The notes below the pieces were generated by a model. It searched no databases, was not told the origin of the DNA, and saw only the letters and a program-made list of their open reading frames with translations. Position numbers and translations under genes: made by a program. Positions 6,482-13,507 of a DNA stretch of 14,141 nucleotides are shown one piece after another (the stretch's first letter is position 1; every line of letters begins with the position of its first letter). The stretch is from assembly GCA_910587745.1 (NCBI GenBank), contig CAJUNE010000030.1, positions 1 to 14,141 on the forward strand, in the 5' to 3' direction. This DNA is from an uncultured Bacilli bacterium. Lineage in GTDB: Bacteria > Bacillota_I > Bacilli_A > RF39 > UBA660.

Positions 6482-7756
6482 TTATTCTTTAAATTCAAAT
6501 ATATAATCACAGATTTGAACTTCATCTCCTCGTTTTGCACCTAATCTTTCAAGTTCATCTTCAACACCCATGCCTTTTAATTTCCTTGCAAAACGAAGAA
6601 CAGCTTCTGGTTCATTAAATCTTGTCATTTTAAATAGCTTTTCCAATTCTTTACCTTCTAAAATCCATACATCACCATCTTTAGTAATAGTGTAAGGTCT
6701 TTCATTTTGAAATTTATACATTACATGACTAAGCATTTCGGTATCATCATATAAAGGGTCATTAGATATTTTATCAAGTTTATCAGCAAGATTATACATT
6801 AAATCATCAAAACCTATATTTGTAACTGAACTTATTTCAATAATATCTTTATCTGGATATTTATTTTTAAAATCTTTTAAATTATCTAAAGCATTAGGCA
6901 AATCCATTTTATTAGCTAATATTATTTCTGTTTTTTTAGCTAATTTATCATTATATTCTTCGATTTCTTTACGAATAGCGGCATAATCGTGGGTAGGATT
7001 TCTACCTTCTTCACTTCCCATATCTATGACATGAGCCAAAATTTTAGTACGCATTGCATGCCTTAAAAATTTATGTCCTAACCCTACTCCTGTTGAAGCT
7101 CCTTCAATTAATCCTGGAAGATCTGCCATAACAAAACTTCTCCCATCCCTTAATTTAACAACTCCTAAATTAGGAGATAAAGTCGTAAAATGATAACTAG
7201 CAATTTTAGGTGTCGCTGCACTAATTTTAGATAAAATAGTTGACTTACCAACACTTGGAAAACCAATTAATCCAACATCAGCGATCATTTTAAGTTCAAC
7301 TTTTAATATTTTTTCTTCTCCTGGCTCACCAAGTTCACTAAATTTAGGTGCGGTATCAGTTTGAGTTTTAAAAGCAACATTTCCACGTCCCCCACGACCA
7401 CCTTCAGCAACAACTACTTCTGTTATATCACCAACTAAATCTGCGATGACTAAATTAGTGCTTTCATCTACAACGGTTGTCCCTTCGGGAACTTTAATGA
7501 TAATATCTTCTGCCGAAGCTCCATTTCTATTTTGACCACTACCATTTTCGCCTTTTTTTCCTTTAATAATTTTCATATATCGTAAATCAATTAAAGTTTT
7601 AAGACCTTTATCAACTTGAAAAATAATGCTAGCACCTTTACCACCATTACCACCATTAGGTCCTCCCATAGGTTCACATTTTTCGCGACGAAAAGAAGTA
7701 CAGCCATCTCCACCTTTACCTGCTATAACTTTAATTGTAAGTTCATCTACAAACAT
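6482..7756 (-). CDS. obg: GTPase Obg/CgtA, ribosome assembly and stress control
   Basis: Obg binds GTP and acts in late 50S ribosomal subunit assembly, with links to (p)ppGpp and stress responses in Bacillota. All three family domains are present in 424 residues, a usual length. The glycine-rich Obg fold is at 1-158 (KGGDGC, GGPNGGNGGKG, GGRGGRGN). The G domain follows with P-loop GFPSVGKST (165-173), switch I TT (191-192), DLPG (212-215), NKMD (282-285) and SSV (309-311). The C-terminal OCT domain spans about 345-424. The start ATG has AGGTGATA just upstream. It is the second gene of an operon, eight bases behind a membrane-protein gene, and converges tail to tail with the DUF192 gene. The L21/L27 genes that often precede obg are not here. 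Confidence 0.98.
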   Translation of the reverse strand: MFVDELTIKVIAGKGGDGCTSFRREKCEPMGGPNGGNGGKGASIIFQVDKGLKTLIDLRYMKIIKGKKGENGSGQNRNGASAEDIIIKVPEGTTVVDESTNLVIADLVGDITEVVVAEGGRGGRGNVAFKTQTDTAPKFSELGEPGEEKILKVELKMIADVGLIGFPSVGKSTILSKISAATPKIASYHFTTLSPNLGVVKLRDGRSFVMADLPGLIEGASTGVGLGHKFLRHAMRTKILAHVIDMGSEEGRNPTHDYAAIRKEIEEYNDKLAKKTEIILANKMDLPNALDNLKDFKNKYPDKDIIEISSVTNIGFDDLMYNLADKLDKISNDPLYDDTEMLSHVMYKFQNERPYTITKDGDVWILEGKELEKLFKMTRFNEPEAVLRFARKLKGMGVEDELERLGAKRGDEVQICDYIFEFKE

Positions 7757-7764
7757 ATTATCAC

Positions 7765-8541
7765 CTATTCTTTTTCTTCTGTTACCTTTATTTTAATATC
7801 TTCAAAAACTGCAACTTTATCTTTTTTTAATTTACCATCTTTAAAATAATACTTATATTCAATTAATTTAAGTTTCTTTTTTTCTGTTTTTTCTTCTAAA
7901 GCAAATATTTCATTACCATCTATTTTAGCCAAAGTTTTATTATCTAAATCATAATAATTATTAAATTCATGCTCACCCATTAAATAATCTTTATTACTAT
8001 CACTAACCAGTATTCCCTTATTATTAACAATATCTCCATTATTATTAATGATATAATAATATTTTTTTGTGGAACTATCAATAATACCTATATTAACTAG
8101 TAAATATTCTGTATCCTTCTCTTTTAATATTTTAAATGAAGATTCTGAAATTTTTATATTATCTCCTATATCTTCATTTAAAAAGACACTATGAATTGTT
8201 GAGTTTTCTATAAGCGAAGCTACTTCCATTTCTAAACTTTTTTTACCATCAAAATAGATATATAAAAGAATATATAAAGATTCTTCACTCTTTTGTAATA
8301 ATTGATATTCCATTTTTACTTTATGTTTTTCATTATTTAAATATATATTATATATCTCTGATAAATTATTACTTGTTTCATTAGAAGTAACTTTTTCAAT
8401 AGTATGTTTAATCTCTTTTTTTTCTTGTTTTTTCAAACCATTATTATTTAAAATATAATTTGTACCCCAAATAATAGCAATTAAAGCCCCAATCAATATT
8501 AAAATACTAAAGATCCATTTAAACCATTTTATATATTTCAT
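7765..8541 (-). CDS. Membrane-anchored protein of unknown function, upstream of obg
   Basis: I do not recognise this 258-residue protein. After a short basic start (MKYIKWFKW) a hydrophobic segment at about 9-29 acts as signal anchor. The remaining 230 residues are rich in Lys, Asn, Glu and Tyr, and the pattern of alternating hydrophobic residues (YILLYIYFDG, YLLVNIGIID, KYYYIINNNGD) suggests beta strands. The stretch KKYYYIINNNGDIVNNKGILV resembles a small WG/KWG-like beta motif, which is only an impression. There are no cysteines. The ATG at 8541 has AGAGGAAG upstream, and the gene ends eight bases before obg, so the two are cotranscribed. Pairing with obg does not by itself give a function. 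Confidence 0.8.
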   Translation of the reverse strand: MKYIKWFKWIFSILILIGALIAIIWGTNYILNNNGLKKQEKKEIKHTIEKVTSNETSNNLSEIYNIYLNNEKHKVKMEYQLLQKSEESLYILLYIYFDGKKSLEMEVASLIENSTIHSVFLNEDIGDNIKISESSFKILKEKDTEYLLVNIGIIDSSTKKYYYIINNNGDIVNNKGILVSDSNKDYLMGEHEFNNYYDLDNKTLAKIDGNEIFALEEKTEKKKLKLIEYKYYFKDGKLKKDKVAVFEDIKIKVTEEKE

Positions 8542-8562
8542 AATTTCTTCCTCTTTTGTTAT

Positions 8563-8573
8563 ATTATATCAAA
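8563..8573 (-). promoter_or_regulatory. Extended -10 promoter of the membrane protein-obg operon
   Basis: On the minus strand a perfect TATAAT (8563-8568) is preceded by TTTGA, giving a TGn extended -10. The -35 is not recognisable. The leader is short (about 15 nt) and holds the AGAGGAAG site. Confidence 0.55.
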
Positions 8574-8599
8574 GTAAACTATATTTTAAAACAATAAAA

Positions 8600-8626
8600 G
8601 AAAAAAATCACTATACAAATAGCAAT
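8600..8626 (-). terminator. Terminator of the pilus-type operon
   Basis: On the minus strand ATTGCTAT (8619-8626), loop TTGT, ATAGTGAT (8607-8614) form an 8-bp stem with two G-T wobbles, followed by seven T (8600-8606). It begins immediately after the stop codon of the TadZ-like gene. Confidence 0.8.
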
Positions 8627-9634
8627 TTATTTAAAAATATTAAAAAGTTTAGCTTTACCAGAACCACTACTATTAAGTCTTGAAAAACCAAGAGCTACTA
8701 AAAAGTCATCCAATACTTGCTCATGTTCTTTTTTATCATCTAAATAAGGAATATTAAAGAATACATGTGCTTTAGATTCATTTTCAAAATCACTAACATC
8801 TCTTGCATTTAACACACTTTTATTTAAAACTACTTTTTTATCTTTTAGTTTTTCAAAAGCATCTCTATCACTTCTTATTAATTTATTTAGTTTAATCAAA
8901 CCTGGTTCAATCAAATATATAACTTCATTACACAAATTAATCTGCCCAGTACTATTCAAGTCCAAAAGAATAACTTCTGCTTCTGGATTATTAGCTATAT
9001 GATAAGATAAATCCAAAGCAGTGGTTGACTTTAAAGCAGGATCATTCAAATATTTAAAATCTTCATTATCAACTTCTAGAGCTACAACATTATAAGCTAC
9101 TTCTAAATGTTTTTTAAGCATATAAACTAAAGTAGTAGCGCCTGCATGAGCTGTAACATTTTTAAAGCCTATTATTCTAAGACCTCCAGAACCAGTACCG
9201 GAAAACACATCAAAAGATGCTTTATTCCCACCATTATCATCATTATCACTATTATTTAAATTATGATATTGAGCTACATCTTTATATGAATTAGGATTAT
9301 CAATTAAAAATTTAACAGCATTAATATTTCGTGTAAAGTTATAAATACCCATTGAAACTAGCCCCGATAAATAACTACCACTATTAACCATTGCTGAATC
9401 ATCTAACAGTAAAATAATTTTATTCATATCAAAATTAACAGATAATTTTTGAATATTTTTAATATTTTGATAACCCTTAATCGCAGTAATATCAATAATC
9501 ATTTTATTAAAGTAAAAATTAGTAAATATATTAACAAGCTCTTCAACTTCAAATTCTCCATTAATACTTTTTATAATATCAATGTCAAGAGTTGCTAACA
9601 TATTTTGATATTTATTTGAAACTATAACATTCAT
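8627..9634 (-). CDS. TadZ/CpaE-like protein with degenerate P-loop ATPase domain
   Basis: TadZ/CpaE proteins are ParA/MinD-like proteins that localise Tad pilus machinery. I place the start at the ATG at 9634, with GGAGG six bases upstream; a TTG 15 bases earlier is in frame but the Shine-Dalgarno lies inside that extension. The 335 residues comprise an atypical receiver-like domain (1-118: MIIDIT, IILLLDDS, GIYNFT), an Asn/Asp/Gly/Ser linker (121-150) and a ParA/MinD-like domain from 151 (RIIGFKNVTAHAGATTLVYML). The Walker A region reads HAGATT, without the deviant lysine or P-loop lysine of KGGxGKT, so ATP hydrolysis is doubtful. The end, KAKLFNIFK, might be a membrane-associating tail (speculative). 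It closes the pilin operon, whose content supports the assignment. Confidence 0.7.
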   Translation of the reverse strand: MNVIVSNKYQNMLATLDIDIIKSINGEFEVEELVNIFTNFYFNKMIIDITAIKGYQNIKNIQKLSVNFDMNKIILLLDDSAMVNSGSYLSGLVSMGIYNFTRNINAVKFLIDNPNSYKDVAQYHNLNNSDNDDNGGNKASFDVFSGTGSGGLRIIGFKNVTAHAGATTLVYMLKKHLEVAYNVVALEVDNEDFKYLNDPALKSTTALDLSYHIANNPEAEVILLDLNSTGQINLCNEVIYLIEPGLIKLNKLIRSDRDAFEKLKDKKVVLNKSVLNARDVSDFENESKAHVFFNIPYLDDKKEHEQVLDDFLVALGFSRLNSSGSGKAKLFNIFK

Positions 9635-9652
9635 AAGTAACCTCCACAATTC

Positions 9653-10702
9653 TTATTTATATATAACTTTATTTGGCAACGAATCATAAATACTATCAAT
9701 AGTAGACTTACACTGATTAATTTGAGACGAAGTATAATTCAAACCAGCAAAAGAACTATAATCATTACAGGCAAAACCTTTTATATTAGGCAACGATGTT
9801 TTTTCACCATCTGTTACTGGAAAACCACTAATAATTAAATTTTTAGATGTATAATAACCATAGTTTTGACCACAATTAATTATAAAATCTCTAATAGATG
9901 TAATATTATTTTTATTACAAACACCCGCTAATGTGTAACCTGATGGAACCACAAAGTCTCCGCTATTCCCACCAGGGCTATTATTAGCTTGCCAATCTGC
10001 TACTAAAGTTATATTACCTGTAACAGGTCTTGAAAAATCATAATAACTTCCACCTAATTTCCAACCTTTAAAATTATAATCTGTTCTAATAGGATCATTA
10101 GGTTTTGAAGCTTTATATCCCGAAATCACTCGTTGATTAGGAATTGAAGTAGATCCACCATTAACATTAAATCTCACAGTAAAAATAACTTCTTGAGTCC
10201 CTTCATTATTATTTACTCCACCTGTACTTCCATCAACCGTTTTAGCATATTTAACATCATCTTTAGCCTGAAAATTAGCTGTAGACCCTTTTATTGAAAA
10301 ACGAGCAGTATCACCCAAAACAGGTAAACTAAAGCGATAAAATAAAGTGAGTTGATAATAATAAGAAGTATTAGCACCTTTATATTTCTTTACACAATAA
10401 TAATATCTTTGATTATCCTCAGTCTCTTCAAGTTCATTACTTTCTAAATTAACAGCGCCATACATGCCTTCTTGTTCCCCACATTTACCAGTTGTCATAT
10501 AACCAGCGCCCATTAAATAGTTATTAACAAGCGTAATAGATTCTTCATTTAAACCTTCATATTTTTCAACCAAAGAGATTGCTTCATTTTTTACTCTAAT
10601 ACTTTTATTATAATCAATTGTTAATATAATATATCCTGCAAAAAGAAGGATAAATAAAACCATTAAGCCAATAAGCCAACTACCACCTATAGATTGTCTC
10701 AC
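9653..10702 (-). CDS. TadE-like minor pilin with inserted InlB/Flg_new-type repeat
   Basis: The gene starts with GTG at 10702, with GAGGG six bases upstream. After MRQSIGGSW comes a hydrophobic segment (about 9-29), then a core (30-150) clearly homologous to the neighbouring 171-residue protein: GYI.L.I.Y.K...VKNE, G-C-G-E, a later Cys-Val-Lys, YYQLTLFYRFSLPV and F.I.G.TA. That core follows the TadE/minor pseudopilin layout. Residues about 172-239 form an InlB B-repeat/Flg_new-like module (FTVRFNVNGG, FKGWKLGG, ITLVADW), which is known from bacterial surface proteins. The C-terminal 100 residues hold four cysteines. In total there are six cysteines, consistent with disulfides. The size and the extra modules suggest a tip or adhesive subunit, which is inference. 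Confidence 0.7.
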   Translation of the reverse strand: MRQSIGGSWLIGLMVLFILLFAGYIILTIDYNKSIRVKNEAISLVEKYEGLNEESITLVNNYLMGAGYMTTGKCGEQEGMYGAVNLESNELEETEDNQRYYYCVKKYKGANTSYYYQLTLFYRFSLPVLGDTARFSIKGSTANFQAKDDVKYAKTVDGSTGGVNNNEGTQEVIFTVRFNVNGGSTSIPNQRVISGYKASKPNDPIRTDYNFKGWKLGGSYYDFSRPVTGNITLVADWQANNSPGGNSGDFVVPSGYTLAGVCNKNNITSIRDFIINCGQNYGYYTSKNLIISGFPVTDGEKTSLPNIKGFACNDYSSFAGLNYTSSQINQCKSTIDSIYDSLPNKVIYK

Positions 10703-10716
10703 AATTATCCCTCACT

Positions 10717-11232
10717 TTAACTACACCAATCATAATTAATTGTTGCATCAACACATTCATTTGGAGCATAAACTCTTGCTGTTTCTCCACTTATAGTAAA
10801 ATTAAACAACCTGCTAAAAATAGGCAAATCTAATTGCCAAAATACTTTTACTTGATAGTATAAAGCGTTCGGAAGTTCAGAATTACCATTAGCAGGTATT
10901 CCTTTAATACAAAATGCTGTTCTATCTCCAGTACCAGCAAGTTCACCAGTTCTTGTATATCCCACAAAACCTTCACCACAATTGCCATAACTTCTATAAT
11001 TAGTTTCTCTAAAATAATCCGTTATTTGCTCGACAAAATTATAGCAATTATTAGTTAAATTAGGTGTTTGTGAAGTACATACTCCTCCTTGGTTACGAAT
11101 AATATTAATAAGTTCATTTTTAACATTATATGCCTTAGAATAGTTAATTGATAAACTAATATAACCTGTAAAAAGAACTACAAATACAATAACAATTGTA
11201 AAAAGTGACACTCCACCTACTGCCTCTTTCAA
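10717..11232 (-). CDS. TadE-like minor pilin, Cys-containing
   Basis: The 171-residue protein starts with TTG at 11232, supported by GGGTGAT upstream and by the MKEA.G N-terminus it shares with its neighbours. One hydrophobic segment (about 9-29, SLFTIVIVFVVLFTGYISLSI) is followed by NYSKAYNVKNELI, a helical continuation as in pseudopilins, then a globular part with six cysteines, including GNCGEG and FCIKG, and a closing LYYQVKVFWQLDLPIF...F.ISGETA. The same landmarks recur in the next gene, so the two are paralogues, this one being the bare core. It lies 18 bases behind the second pilin gene. A minor subunit of a Tad-like pilus is the best reading. Confidence 0.7.
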   Translation of the reverse strand: MKEAVGGVSLFTIVIVFVVLFTGYISLSINYSKAYNVKNELINIIRNQGGVCTSQTPNLTNNCYNFVEQITDYFRETNYRSYGNCGEGFVGYTRTGELAGTGDRTAFCIKGIPANGNSELPNALYYQVKVFWQLDLPIFSRLFNFTISGETARVYAPNECVDATINYDWCS

Positions 11233-11250
11233 ATTATATCACCCAACCAT

Positions 11251-11508
11251 TTAACCTTTCCAAGCGCATGTAATTTTTTTGTTTCTATCCTCTTTAAAAT
11301 AGCATTCTACTGTTGTCCCAGTATAAGTACATTTACCTTCAACCATATATTCTGGCGGACATACACAAATTGCATCATCGCACCTTGTATTATGTTTAAA
11401 ACCTTGTTTAATATTAGGCCAAATAAATGAAAAGAAGAAGGTGGATAAAATAGCTATAAGTAAAACTACAATAACTGTTAAATTTAACTCACCTGTCGCT
11501 TCTTTCAT
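11251..11508 (-). CDS. Small Cys-rich pilin-like protein (second copy)
   Basis: The 85 residues begin MKEATGELNLTVI, almost the same as the gene before it, followed by a hydrophobic segment to about residue 30 (VVLLIAILSTFFFSFIWP) and a small outer domain with six cysteines (TRCDDAICVCPPEY, GKCTYT, VECYF, ITCAW). Size and layout match Flp-type pilins, but the classical prepilin peptidase context (Gly followed by a +5 Glu) is absent: the only Gly-Glu pair, in ATGELN, would put Glu at +1. ATG at 11508 has GGAGG eight bases upstream, and the Shine-Dalgarno directly follows the stop of the previous gene. Tandem duplication with the previous gene is evident. Confidence 0.7.
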   Translation of the reverse strand: MKEATGELNLTVIVVLLIAILSTFFFSFIWPNIKQGFKHNTRCDDAICVCPPEYMVEGKCTYTGTTVECYFKEDRNKKITCAWKG

Positions 11509-11527
11509 ATTATTATCCTCCTATTAA

Positions 11528-11794
11528 TTACTCTTGAGAGTTTCCATCTCCGCTTTTATCTGGACATTTTACGGTTTGAGGAGTATCACAATCAAATCCT
11601 CCATCTTTACAATACTTGCACTCACAAGTAGTACCATCACATTCTGAACAATCCCATGATTGAGTACAATATTGACTTGATGTGATATTATTCTTTATCG
11701 CTGGCCAAACAAAAGCATAAAAGAATGCTGCTACTGCTGCTATTGCAACAACTGTAATTACTGTCATATTTAATTCTCCAGTCGCTTCCTTCAT
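11528..11794 (-). CDS. Small Cys-rich pilin-like protein, first gene of the operon (likely major subunit)
   Basis: The 88 residues begin MKEATGELNMTVI, then a hydrophobic helix to about residue 33 (VAIAAVAAFFYAFVWPAI), then an acidic outer domain with eight cysteines, most in a cluster (YCTQSWDCSECDGTTCECKYC). They may form disulfides; a metal site is the alternative, since several are spaced CxxC or CxC. As the first gene after a strong promoter, with AAAGGAGG ten bases before the ATG, it is the best candidate for the major subunit. Assignment as a Tad/Flp-like pilin rests on size, topology and the TadE-like and TadZ-like genes behind it, not on a canonical processing site. Confidence 0.7.
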   Translation of the reverse strand: MKEATGELNMTVITVVAIAAVAAFFYAFVWPAIKNNITSSQYCTQSWDCSECDGTTCECKYCKDGGFDCDTPQTVKCPDKSGDGNSQE

Positions 11795-11828
11795 TAATAA
11801 TCTTCCTCCTTTTATTATTATATATTTT

Positions 11829-11857
11829 ATTATAACTAATTTTTATTAAAATATCAA
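11829..11857 (-). promoter_or_regulatory. Strong promoter of the pilus-type operon
   Basis: On the minus strand TTGATA (11852-11857), a 17-bp spacer, perfect TATAAT (11829-11834). It is the closest match to consensus in the window apart from the one at 13999, and lies about 35 bp before the first pilin start. Confidence 0.75.
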
Positions 11858-11895
11858 CAGCATCATTGAAAAAACTGTAAAATATCCCAAAACTA

Positions 11896-11924
11896 TTGTC
11901 TCTTAAATTAATTTATGATAATAT
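11896..11924 (+). promoter_or_regulatory. Promoter of the protease-phosphoesterase operon
   Basis: TTGTCT (11896-11901), 17 bp ending TATGA (extended -10 TG), TAATAT (11919-11924). It diverges from the pilus operon promoter; the -35 elements are about 40 bp apart. Confidence 0.6.
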
Positions 11925-11947
11925 AAAACAAGAATGGAGCCTACAAA

Positions 11948-12649
11948 ATGAAAGAAAAAACAAAAGAAGTAATTGAAGTTATAAATAAAGAAGAATATCC
12001 AAACAAAACAGTTGAATTTTTTAAAGGAATTGGAACAATCCTTTTATATTTTATTTTTGCTTTAATTGGAGGCATAATCTTTGGGAATTATTATGAAAGT
12101 TCTAACAAATTAATTGCTGGCTTATCACAATTAGGAACTTACTTAATAATGCTTGCTGGTTTTTGTCTCATTTATCGCAAAAGACTTATAGAAGATTTTA
12201 AAAATTTCCAAAAAGACAATATAAACATAGCTTTAAAAAATTGGTTATGTGGTTTAGGAATTATGTTTATTAGCAATTTGATTATTTCTTTTATAGTTAA
12301 AGATATAGCTGTTAACGAATCAGCTAACAGAGAATTGTTAAATAATCTACCTATTACAAATATGATCACTATGATTATTATTGGACCATTAATTGAAGAA
12401 ATAGCATTTAGAGCATCATTCAAAAAAGCTTTTACTAAATGGTATACATTCGCAATAGTAACAGGGTTCCTATTTGGTCTTGCTCATATCGCAGAATATA
12501 CATTATTAGAATTATTATTCATTATTCCTTATGGAGCATTAGGCTTCTTCTTTGCTAAAGCTTTTTATGAAACAAATAATATTTATACGTCTTATATAGC
12601 TCATGCCCTACATAATGCTTTATGTATATTATTAATCATGTTATACTAG
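11948..12649 (+). CDS. CPBP family intramembrane metalloprotease (Abi/CAAX-like)
   Basis: The 233-residue polytopic membrane protein carries all three CPBP (PF02517) motifs: EExxxR at E150-E151-R155, FxxxH at F176-H180 and HxxxN at H219-N223, which bind the catalytic metal inside the membrane in studied members. About six or more hydrophobic segments are visible (e.g. 29-46, 57-75, 98-117, 134-148, 166-180, 186-204). The first 25 residues are charged. The family includes CAAX-type prenyl proteases and Bacillota proteins linked to bacteriocin immunity or processing of membrane proteins; the substrate here is unknown. ATG has GGAG nine bases upstream. Its stop TAG is part of the Shine-Dalgarno of the next gene, so the two are coupled. 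Confidence 0.9.
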   Translation: MKEKTKEVIEVINKEEYPNKTVEFFKGIGTILLYFIFALIGGIIFGNYYESSNKLIAGLSQLGTYLIMLAGFCLIYRKRLIEDFKNFQKDNINIALKNWLCGLGIMFISNLIISFIVKDIAVNESANRELLNNLPITNMITMIIIGPLIEEIAFRASFKKAFTKWYTFAIVTGFLFGLAHIAEYTLLELLFIIPYGALGFFFAKAFYETNNIYTSYIAHALHNALCILLIMLY

Positions 12650-12656
12650 GTGCTTT

Positions 12657-13472
12657 ATGAAAAAAGAAAATACACATACTGGGATAAAAATCCTATTTAG
12701 CTTTTTAATCATCATCACATGTTTTTATCTTTATGGTCGCTTTATTAACCCCTACTCTTTAAAAGTTAAAGAAGTTGCTATAATAGATAAAAATTTAAAT
12801 AGTGATTATAATGGATTAAAAATAGTTCAATTCTCTGATTTACACTATGGACGTACAACAAATGAAGATACCCTAAAAAAAATAGTAAAAGAAATAAATG
12901 AATTAAACCCTGACATAGTCTTATTTACAGGCGACTTATTTGATAGCAATAACATAAATAATAAAGATGAAGAAAAAATAATTAAATACCTTTCTCAAAT
13001 TGAAGCTAAAGTTTTCAAATTTGCATGTTTAGGAGATTACGATTTAAAAAATGAAAATAGAATTAAAGGAATTTTAGAAAATAGTAATTTTATTATTTTA
13101 GATAATTCTTCTAAATTAGTATATTATGAATCAAATACTCCTATTAATTTTATAGGCCTTACAAATGATGAAAAAATAAAAGAATTATACGATAATGAAT
13201 ATTTTAATATAACAATTATGCATCAACCTGACTTAATCAAAAAAGTAGATAACACATCTATAGCCTTTGCTGGACACTCTTTAGGTGGACAATTTAGAAT
13301 TCCTTTTATTGGTGGTTTAAGAAAAAAAGATGGAGCTGAAACTTATATTGAATCTTATCACCAGGTAAAAAACACTAAGTTATATATATCAAATGGTTTA
13401 GGAACAGAAGATATAAGTTTAAGATTTTTTAACTCTCCTTCTATTACTTTATATAGATTATACTCTAATTAA
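12657..13472 (+). CDS. Membrane-anchored calcineurin-like phosphoesterase with degenerate active site
   Basis: The 271 residues have an N-terminal signal anchor (about 10-27) and then a metallophosphoesterase domain of the YkuE/YaeI type; relatives dephosphorylate lipid-linked substrates such as UDP-diacylglucosamine. Kept are FSDLHYG (D61, H63), GDLFD (D93), MHQPD (H189) and the LYISNGLGT...RFFNSPSITL tail. Altered are GN-H-D/E, here GDYD (126-129), which loses the metal-binding Asn and the catalytic His, and GHTHGGQ, here GHSLGGQ (206-212), which loses the second His, a metal-1 ligand. It may be a pseudoenzyme or have changed chemistry. It starts seven bases after the protease gene with AGGTG as Shine-Dalgarno and ends at a clear terminator. 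Confidence 0.85.
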   Translation: MKKENTHTGIKILFSFLIIITCFYLYGRFINPYSLKVKEVAIIDKNLNSDYNGLKIVQFSDLHYGRTTNEDTLKKIVKEINELNPDIVLFTGDLFDSNNINNKDEEKIIKYLSQIEAKVFKFACLGDYDLKNENRIKGILENSNFIILDNSSKLVYYESNTPINFIGLTNDEKIKELYDNEYFNITIMHQPDLIKKVDNTSIAFAGHSLGGQFRIPFIGGLRKKDGAETYIESYHQVKNTKLYISNGLGTEDISLRFFNSPSITLYRLYSN

Positions 13473-13507
13473 AAAAGCTCAAGCAACACAAAAGCTTGAA
13501 TTTTTTA
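13471..13507. terminator. Bidirectional terminator between the phosphoesterase and RelA/SpoT-like genes
   Basis: TCAAGC (13479-13484), nine-base loop, GCTTGA (13494-13499), flanked by six A (13471-13476) and six T (13501-13506). It gives a T-run on either strand and lies exactly between the two convergent stops. Confidence 0.85.

Noticed and set aside
7616..7849. 77-residue plus-strand frame across the obg start
   Set aside because: It is antisense to obg and the gene upstream; composition is low-complexity Ser/Thr/Phe and no ribosome-binding site was found.
9635..9649. TTG start five codons upstream for the TadZ-like protein
   Set aside because: The GGAGG site lies within this extension and is correctly spaced for the ATG at 9634.
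12172..12423. 83-residue minus-strand frame inside the CPBP gene
   Set aside because: Antisense to a gene with all three family motifs; hydrophobicity on the opposite strand is expected for membrane-protein genes.
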